Assembly (NCBI GenBank): GCA_937872925.1 | Contig: CALMUT010000157.1 | Span: forward strand, 1 to 64,000 | DNA from: an uncultured Myxococcales bacterium | GTDB lineage: Bacteria > Myxococcota_A > Polyangia > Polyangiales > Polyangiaceae | DNA length: 64,000 nt | Direction of reading: 5' to 3' | In this document: piece by piece, positions 8,720-17,691 of the stretch | Numbering within the stretch: position 1 is the stretch's first letter | Layout of the letters: the number at the start of each line of letters is the position of its first letter | The notes under the pieces: generated by a model | The model's database searches: none | Seen by the model: only the letters and a program-made list of their open reading frames with translations | Told to the model about the DNA's origin: nothing | Translations under genes and position numbers: made by a program

Positions 8720-9553
8720 ATGCGTCAGGTGAAGGGGATGTGCGCGGCGGTGTTCTTGTTCGCTAGCGCAGCGGCCGCGGAGCAGCCGAGGGACTACTTC
8801 TTGGACGCGCCAGCAGCGGGCACTTTTGCGCACTTGGATGCCTACACCGTGGGCGCTCAGGCCTCGATCGAAAACCGAGCGGACCTCGAAGAGGGCATGA
8901 GCATGCTGCATACCCGTCTCTCGGGGATTGCCAGCTATCCCTACGCGGACGGCAGCGCCAACGTCGACTTGCGGGTGTTCCTGCTGACCCTGGGCGCAAG
9001 CGCCGGCTATCGCCACGTGTACCGCGATCACACCTTCAACCCGGGGGAGGATCGCTCCCGGACGGCCCGGCGTGATCGGGAGTCGGATGACAACTTCGGC
9101 TCACAGGGCTTCGGCTATTACGAAGGTCGCGCCCGCATCGTGATGCCACTGGATTCGTTTTTCATGATCCACACCGGCACCCTGCGCCACGAGGATCGCA
9201 ACGACAACTCCTTCGATTGGTTCCATGCAACGGTGCATGACAGCGGATTGGTCGCGAAGTACGAGGCCACGCTGTTCTACCGGCATCGGGATTTTGGCGC
9301 TGTCGGGCCGTACTTTCGCTATATGAATTTTGAGCGCACGGACGACGCAGGAAACCAGAAGCGCAAAGGCGAAGTGTACTTCGGCGGTGTCATTGGCACG
9401 CGCCCGGGGTTCATCCGTCCCCGGGGCGGCAACACGGATTTGGCGCTGCTACAGGTCGTCGTGCGCACCGGCGACGATATCTACGGTCTGCACGCCTACC
9501 GCATCCCCGCGTACATTCTCGGCGTCTATCGCGCGACAATCTCGCTGTTCTAG
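8720..9553 (+). CDS. Exported protein, possible outer-membrane barrel
   Basis: 277 residues from the ATG at 8720, which sits directly after a GGAGG; an ATG at 8738 is an alternative, but the first keeps the basic residues of the signal peptide. The N-terminus is a signal peptide ending in ASAAAAEQ. The rest has many alternating-hydrophobic segments rich in Tyr, Phe and Arg (for example the stretch from Gly-Tyr-Tyr-Glu-Gly-Arg near residue 135 and several Y-x-R-x-x-F strands), with a hydrophobic/aromatic C-terminus ending in Phe. This fits an outer-membrane beta-barrel, but no named family is recognised. Confidence 0.65.
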   Translation: MRQVKGMCAAVFLFASAAAAEQPRDYFLDAPAAGTFAHLDAYTVGAQASIENRADLEEGMSMLHTRLSGIASYPYADGSANVDLRVFLLTLGASAGYRHVYRDHTFNPGEDRSRTARRDRESDDNFGSQGFGYYEGRARIVMPLDSFFMIHTGTLRHEDRNDNSFDWFHATVHDSGLVAKYEATLFYRHRDFGAVGPYFRYMNFERTDDAGNQKRKGEVYFGGVIGTRPGFIRPRGGNTDLALLQVVVRTGDDIYGLHAYRIPAYILGVYRATISLF

Positions 9554-9723
9554 CGTCGGGTCCCCGCTGCAAAATCCGGGTCCGCCCTTGAATTGAGAGG
9601 GCATTTCCGCGACTGTCCCAGCGCTGGCGGGAGGGGCCGTCATGCGCGAGCGCTCATCTGCGCGCACTTTCTCGCGACGAATGGCCACCGGTTCTCGTCC
9701 AGTTCTTCACTGGAGGTTCTCTC

Positions 9724-11457
9724 ATGCCTGAATGGGCCAAAGCCCCGTGGCTTCAAGATCTTTTTCAGAGTGTTGCGCCCCGGCTGCCGAAGCTTGGCAT
9801 TGCGCTGCTGCTGCTGATCGGTGGCTGGCTGGTCGCCGTCATCGTTTCGCGGTCGGTATTCGCGGCGCTACGCCGCACGACGCTGGATGACCGCATTGCA
9901 GAAGCCGTCGGTGTCGAAACCGGCGGAGCGGCGGGATCCCGGGTCGAAACCATCGTGTCCAAGGCGATTTACTATGCGTTGCTCGCGTTCGTGGTGGTTG
10001 CCTTCTTCTCCTACCTTGGCATCAGTGCTGTCACGACCCCGCTGGTCACGGTGCTGGATGGTTTCGCCGGTGCCATTCCGAATCTGGCTAAAGCCATCGT
10101 CATCGGCTTTGTCGGTTTCCTTGTCGCGACGGGCGTTCGCAGGCTGATCATCAGCGTACTGACCAAGCTCAACTTCGAACAGCGCATGCAGCGTTTGGGC
10201 GGCGAGGAGGCCGTCGCCGTCGCCGTCGCGGAAGAAGCGACCGACAAGAAGAAGAAGAAAAAGACCAAGGCTGCGCCGGAGCCGGTGACCAACACTCTTG
10301 GCGAAGTTGCCTACTGGTTCATCATCGTCGTGACGGCCATTCCCGTGCTTGAGGCATTGCGCATCGGCGTGCTCGCCGGTCCGCTCTCGTCGGCGTTCTC
10401 TTCCGTGGCCACCTATTTGCCGAAGATCGCCGCTGCCGCGGTGCTTTTGGTGGTTGGTTATCTGCTCGCGCGCATGGTGCGTGCACTCGTTTCCGGGGTG
10501 CTTGCCCGGGTCGGGCTGGATCGCGCCATGGCACGCCTCGGATTCGGCAAAGTCACCCAGGAGCACAGCCTGAGCGGGATCCTCGGCGCCGTCGCCATGG
10601 CGTTCGTGCTGCTGCACTTCGCTGTGAGCGCCGTGGGTCGCCTCGACATCCAAGAGATCAGCACGCCGCTGCGCCTGATGCTGGACCAGGTCTATGTGTA
10701 CTTGCCGAAGCTATTCGTCGGTGGTGTCTTGATGGCGATTGGCGTCGTGGTGGCGCGAGTGGCAGGCAACGTCGTGGCGCGGCTCTTGGCGGCCATGGGC
10801 TTCAACACGCTCATGGTGCACGTGGGGCTATACAAAGACATCAGCGTCGCGGCCAAACAGCAGGAGCAGCAGTCCAAGGCATTGCTGAAGCAGCGCCAGG
10901 CAGGACCAGGTGCGGCCTCCGAGGACGACGACCAGGACGAAGAGTCGCCCAATAGCCTGGAGCCCGACGCGCTACTGGGTACTAGCGGCTCGGGCGGGCT
11001 CAACACGCCGGCGGACATTGCCGGCGTCGTCGTCGCAGCGTTCGTCGTCCTGCTCTTCATGCGGCAGGTGCTGGCGACAACCGGGCTGACGGGCTTGGCA
11101 CAGCTCCTCGACTCGCTGATCGCGTATCTTCCCAATGCGCTCGTGGCGGTGGTCCTGCTTGGCGCTGGTTTGTGGGCAGGCCGTTGGGCGCATGCGCGCG
11201 TCGATGAACTGACTCGCAACAGCACGGATCGCATCGCAAAGGCGCTCGGTAGCGTCTCGCACGTCGGGATCGTCGCGTTTGCCGGGATGATGGCCATGCA
11301 ACAGCTGGGGGTGGGGCGTCAGCTCATTGCTATCGCCTTTGCGTTGCTACTGGGGTCGGTGTGTCTCGCGGCAGCACTCGCCTTCGGCCTGGGCGGGCGC
11401 GACGTGGCCGCGAAGATCCTCGACAAAGAGTACCAACGGCGCCAGCGCGGGCAGTAA
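9724..11457 (+). CDS. Conserved-TM-helix repeat protein, mechanosensitive-channel (CmpX-like) family
   Basis: 577 residues; the ATG has a GGAGG seven bases upstream. Five copies of a helix repeat with a YLPKxxxAxxLLxxGxxxA core are visible, near residues 15-45, 105-145, 218-260, 306-350 and 455-500 (for example YLPKIAAAAVLLVVGYLLA and YLPNALVAVVLLGAGLWAG). This is the conserved TM-helix repeat found in CmpX and other small-conductance mechanosensitive-channel relatives. A Lys-rich loop (about 175-183) and an acidic loop (about 397-410) separate the membrane blocks. I do not see the full cytoplasmic beta domain of MscS. Probable role: inner-membrane channel or tension-responsive protein. Confidence 0.8.
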   Translation: MPEWAKAPWLQDLFQSVAPRLPKLGIALLLLIGGWLVAVIVSRSVFAALRRTTLDDRIAEAVGVETGGAAGSRVETIVSKAIYYALLAFVVVAFFSYLGISAVTTPLVTVLDGFAGAIPNLAKAIVIGFVGFLVATGVRRLIISVLTKLNFEQRMQRLGGEEAVAVAVAEEATDKKKKKKTKAAPEPVTNTLGEVAYWFIIVVTAIPVLEALRIGVLAGPLSSAFSSVATYLPKIAAAAVLLVVGYLLARMVRALVSGVLARVGLDRAMARLGFGKVTQEHSLSGILGAVAMAFVLLHFAVSAVGRLDIQEISTPLRLMLDQVYVYLPKLFVGGVLMAIGVVVARVAGNVVARLLAAMGFNTLMVHVGLYKDISVAAKQQEQQSKALLKQRQAGPGAASEDDDQDEESPNSLEPDALLGTSGSGGLNTPADIAGVVVAAFVVLLFMRQVLATTGLTGLAQLLDSLIAYLPNALVAVVLLGAGLWAGRWAHARVDELTRNSTDRIAKALGSVSHVGIVAFAGMMAMQQLGVGRQLIAIAFALLLGSVCLAAALAFGLGGRDVAAKILDKEYQRRQRGQ

Positions 11458-11507
11458 CCGAGTTTCCGCTACCCGGCGTCCGTTCCGGCCGCGAAGATCG
11501 AACGTGG

Positions 11508-12602
11508 CTAGGCGGTTGCATTTGGCCGTCCTGGAAAACGCTCCAGGGCGGCCGAGAGCAGCGTTCCTACGGCGAATAGCGCGAGCACGAAAGCCCAGCT
11601 GGCCAACCCGCTTTCAGGCACCAGCCCCAGGGCGTCCAGCATGCCCAGGGCGCAGAGGTGGAGCACGTACACAAACAGCGCGTGCCGGCCGACCAAACGT
11701 AAAGCCAGAGTAGAGCGGCCCAAGAAGAAACGCTTCGGCACCATCAAGAAGAATCCCAAGAACGCCACCATGGGGCCGAAGAGCGCCACGGCGCCACGCG
11801 TGCTGTGGTTCCAGAAGTGCACCGCCGAAAGCGGCGCGGTCTGCCACCTGCCTGACACTACAGCCGTCACGAAGGACTCACCCTTCAAGTCGCGGTATTG
11901 CGAAGCGTGAGTGGTCGTGAAATCGCCATCGACCCACAGCGCCAGACCCGACACGATTGCGGTCAGCAGTGTGAGCCGCCACAGAGTTCCGCGACGATCG
12001 CGAAGCACGCCCCGCGCGATGATCGCGCCGAAGGCCGCGTGCGAGACGAGCGGCACGCTTCCGCCGGGGCCGGCATTCACACCCGAGACACTCTTGCCCC
12101 AGGCTTCAAGAGCAAAGGTGATGAGCAGTCCCAGCACGCTGACCCCCACCAGCCAGGGTTCCGGAGCGCTGCGGCACAAACACACGCCAACGACCAACAT
12201 CGAAAGCGCGATGACCTGCAAGATGCCGCTCGACAGCAGCAAGTCGGGCAGACCAATGCCGTATTGGAGAACAAATAGGCCGATGCTGAGCGCATAGAGC
12301 TGAGCGCCGCGACGGAGAGCCTTGCGCCACCACAAAGCCGGGCTCGATCGAGCCGCAAAAGCAAGCACCACAGAATAGCCGGCGACGAACAGAAACAGCG
12401 ACGTGATGAAGGGTTCCACGTCCATGAAGAAGTCGAGGGCCGCTTCTGCGCTGCCAACGCCGCTACGGCTTGTCGGCAGCTGTATGCGCCGCACGTGCAC
12501 GGCGAACATCATCAGTACCGCCACGGCGCGCAGCACGTCTAGGCCGGGTTCGCTGCGCTCGTGAGACTTCGAAATGCTGGCCATTGTCCGCCCGTGGGTC
12601 AT
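11508..12602 (-). CDS. Multi-pass membrane acyltransferase-like protein (HGSNAT/OpgC type)
   Basis: 364 residues, about ten hydrophobic helices. The N-terminal GLDVLRAVAVLMMFAVHVRR, with an Arg and His in the first helix, is typical of the acyltransferase-3/OpgC/heparan-glucosaminide-acetyltransferase clan of membrane enzymes, which move acyl groups onto sugars or glycans across the membrane. The substrate is unknown. An alternative ATG lies six codons downstream (12584). It diverges from the glycosidase-like lipoprotein gene with only 56 bases between starts, and converges on the channel gene. Confidence 0.7.
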   Translation of the reverse strand: MTHGRTMASISKSHERSEPGLDVLRAVAVLMMFAVHVRRIQLPTSRSGVGSAEAALDFFMDVEPFITSLFLFVAGYSVVLAFAARSSPALWWRKALRRGAQLYALSIGLFVLQYGIGLPDLLLSSGILQVIALSMLVVGVCLCRSAPEPWLVGVSVLGLLITFALEAWGKSVSGVNAGPGGSVPLVSHAAFGAIIARGVLRDRRGTLWRLTLLTAIVSGLALWVDGDFTTTHASQYRDLKGESFVTAVVSGRWQTAPLSAVHFWNHSTRGAVALFGPMVAFLGFFLMVPKRFFLGRSTLALRLVGRHALFVYVLHLCALGMLDALGLVPESGLASWAFVLALFAVGTLLSAALERFPGRPNATA

Positions 12603-12658
12603 TTCCCGCCGATGCCGTCAGCGCCGACCCCCTGCTGAGGTAGAATGGTGGCACCCCG

Positions 12659-14242
12659 ATGTCGAACGACAATGCACGCTTGGGCGCTCTGGCCGTGTCC
12701 CTTGCCCTTGCGGCGCTGAGTTGCGGTGCGTCCTCGGACGAAGAAGCTCCCAGTTCTGGTGGCAGCGGCGGCGCGGGCGGCAGCGGCGGCGTGAGCGTGA
12801 GCGATGGCGGTTGGGCCGCCAATGCCGGAGCCGGCGGAGCGACAGGAGGCACAGGTGGTCTTGCGCCGCTGCCCTGTGATCCGGGCTGGTCGTTCTCTCA
12901 AGATCCGGCACAAGTTGGAACGACCTTGAAGGTCAGCTACACAAACGACACTGGCTTCGCGTACGTAGACCTGAGTGTCAGTGGCGCTGGGGCCCCGACT
13001 GCCAGCTGGGCGGGCGTTGCGGGCAAGGGCCCGTACACCTGGAGCTACGACGTGCAGGGACACGGCGCGGGCGTGCTGGACTTCACATTCCGCAAAGACA
13101 AGGACGGTAGCAACCCCGGTACGGTGGTGGCCATCTGTCAGGTCTATTCCCAAGACGGTTCGTCGACCGGAGGCACCGGCGGCTCAGGGGGGCCAGGCAC
13201 CGGCGGCGGCAGCCCGGGCGGAACTAGCAGCGGTCCCCCTCCGGCGAATCGCTATGGCATGGGCTACGTGAACGAAGGCAGCGCGGCGGATCACGATCTC
13301 ACCGCGAAGCTCGCCGGGCCCGGTGGCTGGGTCACGGTGATCTTTGCTGACATCAAGCCCGGGCGAACCAGCGCGGATACGGGTTGGAAGAACTCGATTG
13401 CTGACGCGTACGCCCGGGACTTGATTCCGGTGATCCGCATGGCGCCACCCTGGGGCGACCGCAACGTGCGCAACATGGGCGAGAGTCCAACGTCCTACAA
13501 AGCGCTGGCCCTAGCCTACAAAGCGGTGATTGCGGACCTGCCGAAACGGGCGGACTGGCCGCTCTATGTGCAGGTGCACAACGAACCGAACCTTTGTTAC
13601 GAATGGGTCTGCAGCAGCGGTTCGTTGACCGCCCAGCAGACCGCTGCGGAATACGCAGCGCTGCTCCGGGATGCGGCGGACGCATTGCACTCCCTTGGCG
13701 ATAGCCGAATCAAGGTGCTCAATGGAGCTCTGGCCCCGGGCGGAGTGAATTCCTGTGATTGCGCGACCCAGAACGGTCCACCGGGAACGCTTGCCGCAAC
13801 GTTTTTGGGCTACATGAAGAACGCAGTGCCGGGCGTGTTCGACAAGATCGACGCCTTCGCGTCGCATTCGTATCCGTCCAAAGGCGAAGGCTGGGGCTTC
13901 TTCTGTCCTGCTTCCGAGGCCAACCCCGGCTTGAAGTACTTCGAGAAAGAGCTGGCCGCCATCGGCAAACCCAATATGAAGGTGTTGGTTACCGAGACGG
14001 GCTGGACCATCCAACACGAGAGCTACAACTGGTCCCGGGACCAAGTTGCGGATTTCACCGTGGATGCGCTGAAGAGCGTGTGGCTCACACACCCGAGCAT
14101 CTTGGGCATCACGCCCTTCATCTTGCGCGATAGCAGTTGGGACAAGTTTGGCTGGGTGCAAACCAACGGCAGCCCATACCCCGTGTATACCAAGGTGCGT
14201 GCGCACCGCTGTTCGGCTCCAGGCGCGAAAAACTGCAACTAG
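12659..14242 (+). CDS. Glycoside-hydrolase-like (clan GH-A type) lipoprotein
   Basis: 527 residues. A signal sequence ends in LAALSC (Cys22), followed by a Ser/Gly-rich stalk, a beta-sandwich-like domain at about 75-165, a second Gly-rich linker and a C-terminal catalytic-type domain from about 198. That domain has VHNEPNLCYEW with a candidate acid/base Glu309 in an NEP motif, and LVTETGW with a candidate nucleophile Glu446, the Glu pair of (beta/alpha)8 clan GH-A enzymes. It should act outside the cell, or on the outer membrane surface, on a polysaccharide. The substrate and GH family number cannot be fixed by eye. Confidence 0.8.
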   Translation: MSNDNARLGALAVSLALAALSCGASSDEEAPSSGGSGGAGGSGGVSVSDGGWAANAGAGGATGGTGGLAPLPCDPGWSFSQDPAQVGTTLKVSYTNDTGFAYVDLSVSGAGAPTASWAGVAGKGPYTWSYDVQGHGAGVLDFTFRKDKDGSNPGTVVAICQVYSQDGSSTGGTGGSGGPGTGGGSPGGTSSGPPPANRYGMGYVNEGSAADHDLTAKLAGPGGWVTVIFADIKPGRTSADTGWKNSIADAYARDLIPVIRMAPPWGDRNVRNMGESPTSYKALALAYKAVIADLPKRADWPLYVQVHNEPNLCYEWVCSSGSLTAQQTAAEYAALLRDAADALHSLGDSRIKVLNGALAPGGVNSCDCATQNGPPGTLAATFLGYMKNAVPGVFDKIDAFASHSYPSKGEGWGFFCPASEANPGLKYFEKELAAIGKPNMKVLVTETGWTIQHESYNWSRDQVADFTVDALKSVWLTHPSILGITPFILRDSSWDKFGWVQTNGSPYPVYTKVRAHRCSAPGAKNCN

Positions 14243-14252
14243 TGGGACCGCC

Positions 14253-14534
14253 CTAGTTGTTCTTGATGGCGCCCGCGGGGGGCGGAGGCGACGGGACGGT
14301 GTCCCGCATGTCGTCGCTGTCCGGTGGTAGCTCTTCGGGCACCTCACCGGCGGGCGGGCGAAGGGTTTCTGCTTCCGGCGGCTCGGACTCTGGCCAGGTC
14401 TCGATGCTGTCCTCGTTCACCCAGGTTGGCCGCATGCTGGGCAACACGGTGTCGCGGTCGTCGGGATCTGACGACTGCTTCGCGCGCGCCTGCTCCGTAA
14501 CAACTTTGATGGATGACTCTGGCCCAACTGACAT
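14253..14534 (-). CDS. Small acidic Pro-rich hypothetical protein
   Basis: 93 residues from the ATG at 14534; the frame is open to 14660, but the upstream part is Arg-rich and atypical. The sequence is acidic and Pro/Ser/Glu-rich (EELPPDSDDMRDT), probably disordered, with no recognised domain. It converges on the glycosidase-like gene with a 10-base gap and may be last in a minus-strand run with the DUF6941-like and cytochrome b genes. An opposing frame covers the same DNA; I prefer the minus strand for its composition. Existence is uncertain. Confidence 0.45.
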   Translation of the reverse strand: MSVGPESSIKVVTEQARAKQSSDPDDRDTVLPSMRPTWVNEDSIETWPESEPPEAETLRPPAGEVPEELPPDSDDMRDTVPSPPPPAGAIKNN

Positions 14535-14663
14535 TGGTAAAATCTCGCCTTGGCCCGCCCCAGACCCAATCTGGCCTGCGCATACTGGCAAAAGTCGGGG
14601 CGTCGCGCAACGCGCCCGTGGCGCTCGTGGGCGCGCCCGTCCGTGCACCCGCTGGTGCACCCG

Positions 14664-15098
14664 CTAGTGCATGAGGGGCGCAGTATCGCTGGCTTCGACC
14701 ACGAGAAGTGGCCAGGCGGCGTCGTCCCGCTTCCAGCTACCGTCGCCCTCGGGTCTCAAGTCGATCCGTACGTCGTAGCTACCGACGACTGGCGGCACCG
14801 GCAAACCGTAAGTCCTGATGCGATATCGCGGAGTTATGGGGCGGTGTTTGAAGCCATCCGTGTAGGTTTCGAGACCGGATGTGCTCACGAGTGCGACCCG
14901 AGCCTCGAACTCCTTGCCCACCTCTTCCCCGCTCAGCAAGAAGTACGCGTGGATCTCGAGGGGCAGAGCGCCGCCCTGAGGTGGAGGCGCGCCTGGCGGC
15001 ACGTTGATCTGCTCGACCAGGTTGAAGAGCGTCACATTGTTCGATTGCTGGTCCAGCGAAGAGCCGGAGCACAAAGTGAGCAAATAGCAGCGAGGCAT
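14664..15098 (-). CDS. DUF6941-like conserved protein
   Basis: 144 residues from the ATG at 15098; the upstream frame is Arg/Pro-rich and unlikely to be coding. The protein starts MPRCYLLTLCSGSSLDQQSN and continues VTLFNLVEQINVPP, resembling the short bacterial proteins described as DUF6941 (a Cys/Asp start, then a T-x-L-x-N/G-x-I/V-x-x-I motif, then a beta-rich C-terminal half). No enzyme residues are evident. It is 55 bases downstream of the cytochrome b-like gene on the same strand, so they may share a transcript. The family call is from memory of the motif and is moderate. Confidence 0.65.
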   Translation of the reverse strand: MPRCYLLTLCSGSSLDQQSNNVTLFNLVEQINVPPGAPPPQGGALPLEIHAYFLLSGEEVGKEFEARVALVSTSGLETYTDGFKHRPITPRYRIRTYGLPVPPVVGSYDVRIDLRPEGDGSWKRDDAAWPLLVVEASDTAPLMH

Positions 15099-15153
15099 GT
15101 CGAAATCGAAGCGCGAGCAGCGAACGGAAGCAACGGGCGGCTTAGCGCGATCC

Positions 15154-15810
15154 TCACGGCGCCGCGAGCCAGAAGTGGGTGCCGGTGGAAAGGAGCGCGA
15201 TGGCGTCGAAACCCACTGCAAAGATCAGCAGGCCGATGCCGTAGACCACCGCACGCACGGCGCCCGTGGAGCGCGCGGCGGGCAGCATGCCCTCGGCCCT
15301 CAAGAACGCTTCCGTGCCCAAGCTCACGTGGAGTGAGATCGCCGCCACCCCCAAGGTGTATGCCAGTGCCCAAAGGGGCACACCAAAGCCGATGGTGCTT
15401 GAGAGCGCCCGTACTAGCTCCAACTGCGTGGCCTCCCGCGTCACCATGCCGCGCAACAGCGGGACTCGAATATGCCAGCCGTGAAGCACCACGAAGCCAA
15501 GGCTGAGCCACGCCGCCGCGGCTCCGACTTTCTGCGCGCGCGACCGTGGCGGCCGTGGTGGCCGGGACCCACTCCGGCGTAGCGCGTCACGAAGCGCGTA
15601 GGCCACGTGAAAACCGAGGGGCAGCCACACCAGCGCGACCTCCAGCGCCAGGGAGCTCTGCCCCCGCTCGTCGGCGCCGCCCCGGTGAGCGTCCACCATG
15701 TGCAAGATCACGAACGCCAGCAGCGGAATGACGCCCGCAAGCTCGAAAGCGCGCCGCGCTGCGGAGCGCGGTGCCCCTTTTGTTGACGAGTCCGTGGACG
15801 CGCGTGACAT
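15154..15810 (-). CDS. Succinate dehydrogenase-type cytochrome b membrane subunit (orphan)
   Basis: 218 residues from the ATG at 15810. Five hydrophobic helices are visible at about 25-40, 55-75, 98-115, 140-163 and 185-208. Four helices carry a His in the positions expected for a di-heme b558-type SdhC: His37 (VILHMVDAH), His68 (GFHVAYAL), His110/113 (LHGWHIR) and His161 (SLHVSLG). Such subunits anchor succinate dehydrogenase or fumarate reductase and pass electrons to quinone. No flavoprotein or iron-sulfur subunit lies nearby, so the partner is unknown. It diverges from the next lipoprotein gene with 66 bases between starts. Confidence 0.7.
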   Translation of the reverse strand: MSRASTDSSTKGAPRSAARRAFELAGVIPLLAFVILHMVDAHRGGADERGQSSLALEVALVWLPLGFHVAYALRDALRRSGSRPPRPPRSRAQKVGAAAAWLSLGFVVLHGWHIRVPLLRGMVTREATQLELVRALSSTIGFGVPLWALAYTLGVAAISLHVSLGTEAFLRAEGMLPAARSTGAVRAVVYGIGLLIFAVGFDAIALLSTGTHFWLAAP

Positions 15811-15876
15811 GCTTCTTGCGTGCGACCATACCGCGAACGTTGCGTCTGGGGCTGCACGACGAGCAGTCAGCGCGTT

Positions 15877-17691
15877 GTGTGCGGCCGCCTCATCGCCGTG
15901 GCGGCATCGGTCCTGCTGCTGTCCTTGGGCTGTGGGGGAGGCTCTGCCGACCCCAATGCCCCACGCACTGCTCTCGCGACGAGCTTGGGCGCCCAGCAGG
16001 ATTTCCGCACGCTCAAGCGCAAGTGGCTCGACGCTGAAGACGGCAAACGCCCAGCGTTGGAGAAGGACCTGCGCGCGTACATCCAGCGCTACCCCAAAGA
16101 GCCCAAGAGCCGGCTCGTCCAGGTGTACTTGGCTTGGGTGCTCGTAGAACGCGGACATCTGGCGCCGGCGCAGGCCCTGGTGCGGCAAGTACGGCAGGGT
16201 GCACCTGGCAGCACCCGAGACTTCGCAGCCGTGGTCGAAGCTGCCATCCATCTGCGGCGTGGGGACCCCACCGCTGCCTTACGCTTGCTCGACCCGCTGG
16301 CCGACAAGCTAGTGGATAGTGATGAACGACTCCTGCTGGGAGAACAACGTGTTCGGGCCGCCATGGCCGCGCGCCGTCACGGCGAGGCCGTGGACTTCAT
16401 GGTTGCGTGGCTTGCGGGCGCGAGTCCGGAGGATCGCGACGCCGTGCAAGTGCGTGCGAGCTACTTCTTGGGAAAGCTCGACGCGCCCGCGCTGGAACGC
16501 GGCCTTGGAAAGCTACTGCGCGACGAAGAAAAGTACGGCGACAGTTCGTCCCGCGCGAAGGTGCGTGAGTGGATGAAGAAGGCCATCGTGGACCGCCTGG
16601 TGCGCGACGCCATCGACCACGACGACGCCAGACTCGCTCGGCGACTGGTGGACTCTGGCGTGCGTTCGACGAAGCGAGGCGAGTTGGCTCCGGCGCTGGC
16701 GCGTCTGGCCGCACGCGGTGAAGTGCGTCCCAGGGTACTGGGGCGGCAGCTTGGCTTCGTGCTCAGCACGAGAAACGGCACCAGTTCGCAGCGTTCTGCG
16801 GAAATCGTCCTCGGCATTTCGCGTGCTTTGGGGCTGCCGGAGCGGGCAAAGGACCCCGGCGCCGTGCGCATGGTCACGGCGGACGACCCCGGCGGTGAGG
16901 GCGATCTGGTGACGGCGCTTTCACAGCTTGCCGGCGATGGCGCCAGTGTCCTTGTGGCCGGCATCGACGAAAGCGCGGCGCGCGCGGCGTCTAACTACGC
17001 GGAACAGGCGCGCATTCCTACCATCGTGCTCGCTGCCTTTGATGCGCCCAGTGCGCTTCGTTTCACCTTCGTGATCGCGCCCCCACAGTCCGCAGACCGA
17101 AAAGCCCTTGAAGCCGCGGCCGCCGCGCGGGGCACATCCCCCGTCGTGGTGGTCGGGCCCGGCGGTGTCTCCTGCGACATCACCACCAAACAAGCCGGAT
17201 TCTCTCGATTCCCGGTGCAAGAATGGAAACGTGATGGCGTCGGCATGTTGCTCTTCTTGGGCGACGAATCGTGTACGCGCAGTGTGTTGCGCGACACGCG
17301 CGCGCTGGGCCTCTCCCCAATTCTGGGCTTGGGGTTTGAGTCGGCGACGCTCTTCGCGGAACTGTCGGCACGAAAGGTCATGGTCGCCACGGCGGGTAGC
17401 CACTTGAAGGCCGGGGGCGCGTCGGCCGCACCCGCCGGATGGGATCGCATGCTGAGCTGGTTCGGTGCGCTGGGCCATGATGCTGCATTGCTTTCGGCAC
17501 GCGCCGTCGCCGACTTGCCCTTAGAGCGGGTGGACGAACGCGACGCAGTCCGACAATTGCATCAACTCGCGCGTGACCGCCTCGCGCGGGCGGAAGCCGC
17601 GCTGTTGACCACCGAAGCCCGTGGCTTTTCCGGTAAACAAGTGCTCCCGCGGACCGTCACTTTGCGCCAGAGCCCGGGGCTGTCGCCATGA
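15877..17691 (+). CDS. TPR plus periplasmic-binding-protein-like lipoprotein
   Basis: 604 residues from the GTG at 15877, which gives a compact signal peptide ending in LSLGC (Cys19); a GTG at 15820 in the same frame would add 19 residues. The first ~300 residues are helical with TPR-like repeats (LVQVYLAWVLVERGHLAPAQ). From about 310 the pattern changes to alternating strands and helices with RIPTIVLAAFDAP, VVVVGPGG and LLFLGDESCTRSVLRDTRAL, as in type-1 periplasmic-binding folds. This TPR-then-binding-fold order recalls LpoA, the outer-membrane activator of penicillin-binding protein 1A; that similarity is inference. Its stop overlaps the tsaE start (ATGA). Confidence 0.7.
   Translation: MCGRLIAVAASVLLLSLGCGGGSADPNAPRTALATSLGAQQDFRTLKRKWLDAEDGKRPALEKDLRAYIQRYPKEPKSRLVQVYLAWVLVERGHLAPAQALVRQVRQGAPGSTRDFAAVVEAAIHLRRGDPTAALRLLDPLADKLVDSDERLLLGEQRVRAAMAARRHGEAVDFMVAWLAGASPEDRDAVQVRASYFLGKLDAPALERGLGKLLRDEEKYGDSSSRAKVREWMKKAIVDRLVRDAIDHDDARLARRLVDSGVRSTKRGELAPALARLAARGEVRPRVLGRQLGFVLSTRNGTSSQRSAEIVLGISRALGLPERAKDPGAVRMVTADDPGGEGDLVTALSQLAGDGASVLVAGIDESAARAASNYAEQARIPTIVLAAFDAPSALRFTFVIAPPQSADRKALEAAAAARGTSPVVVVGPGGVSCDITTKQAGFSRFPVQEWKRDGVGMLLFLGDESCTRSVLRDTRALGLSPILGLGFESATLFAELSARKVMVATAGSHLKAGGASAAPAGWDRMLSWFGALGHDAALLSARAVADLPLERVDERDAVRQLHQLARDRLARAEAALLTTEARGFSGKQVLPRTVTLRQSPGLSP

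Noticed and set aside
14257..14667. Plus-strand frame opposite the small acidic protein
   Set aside because: Ser/Gly/Arg-rich composition typical of an antisense frame; the minus-strand frame is more protein-like, though still uncertain.
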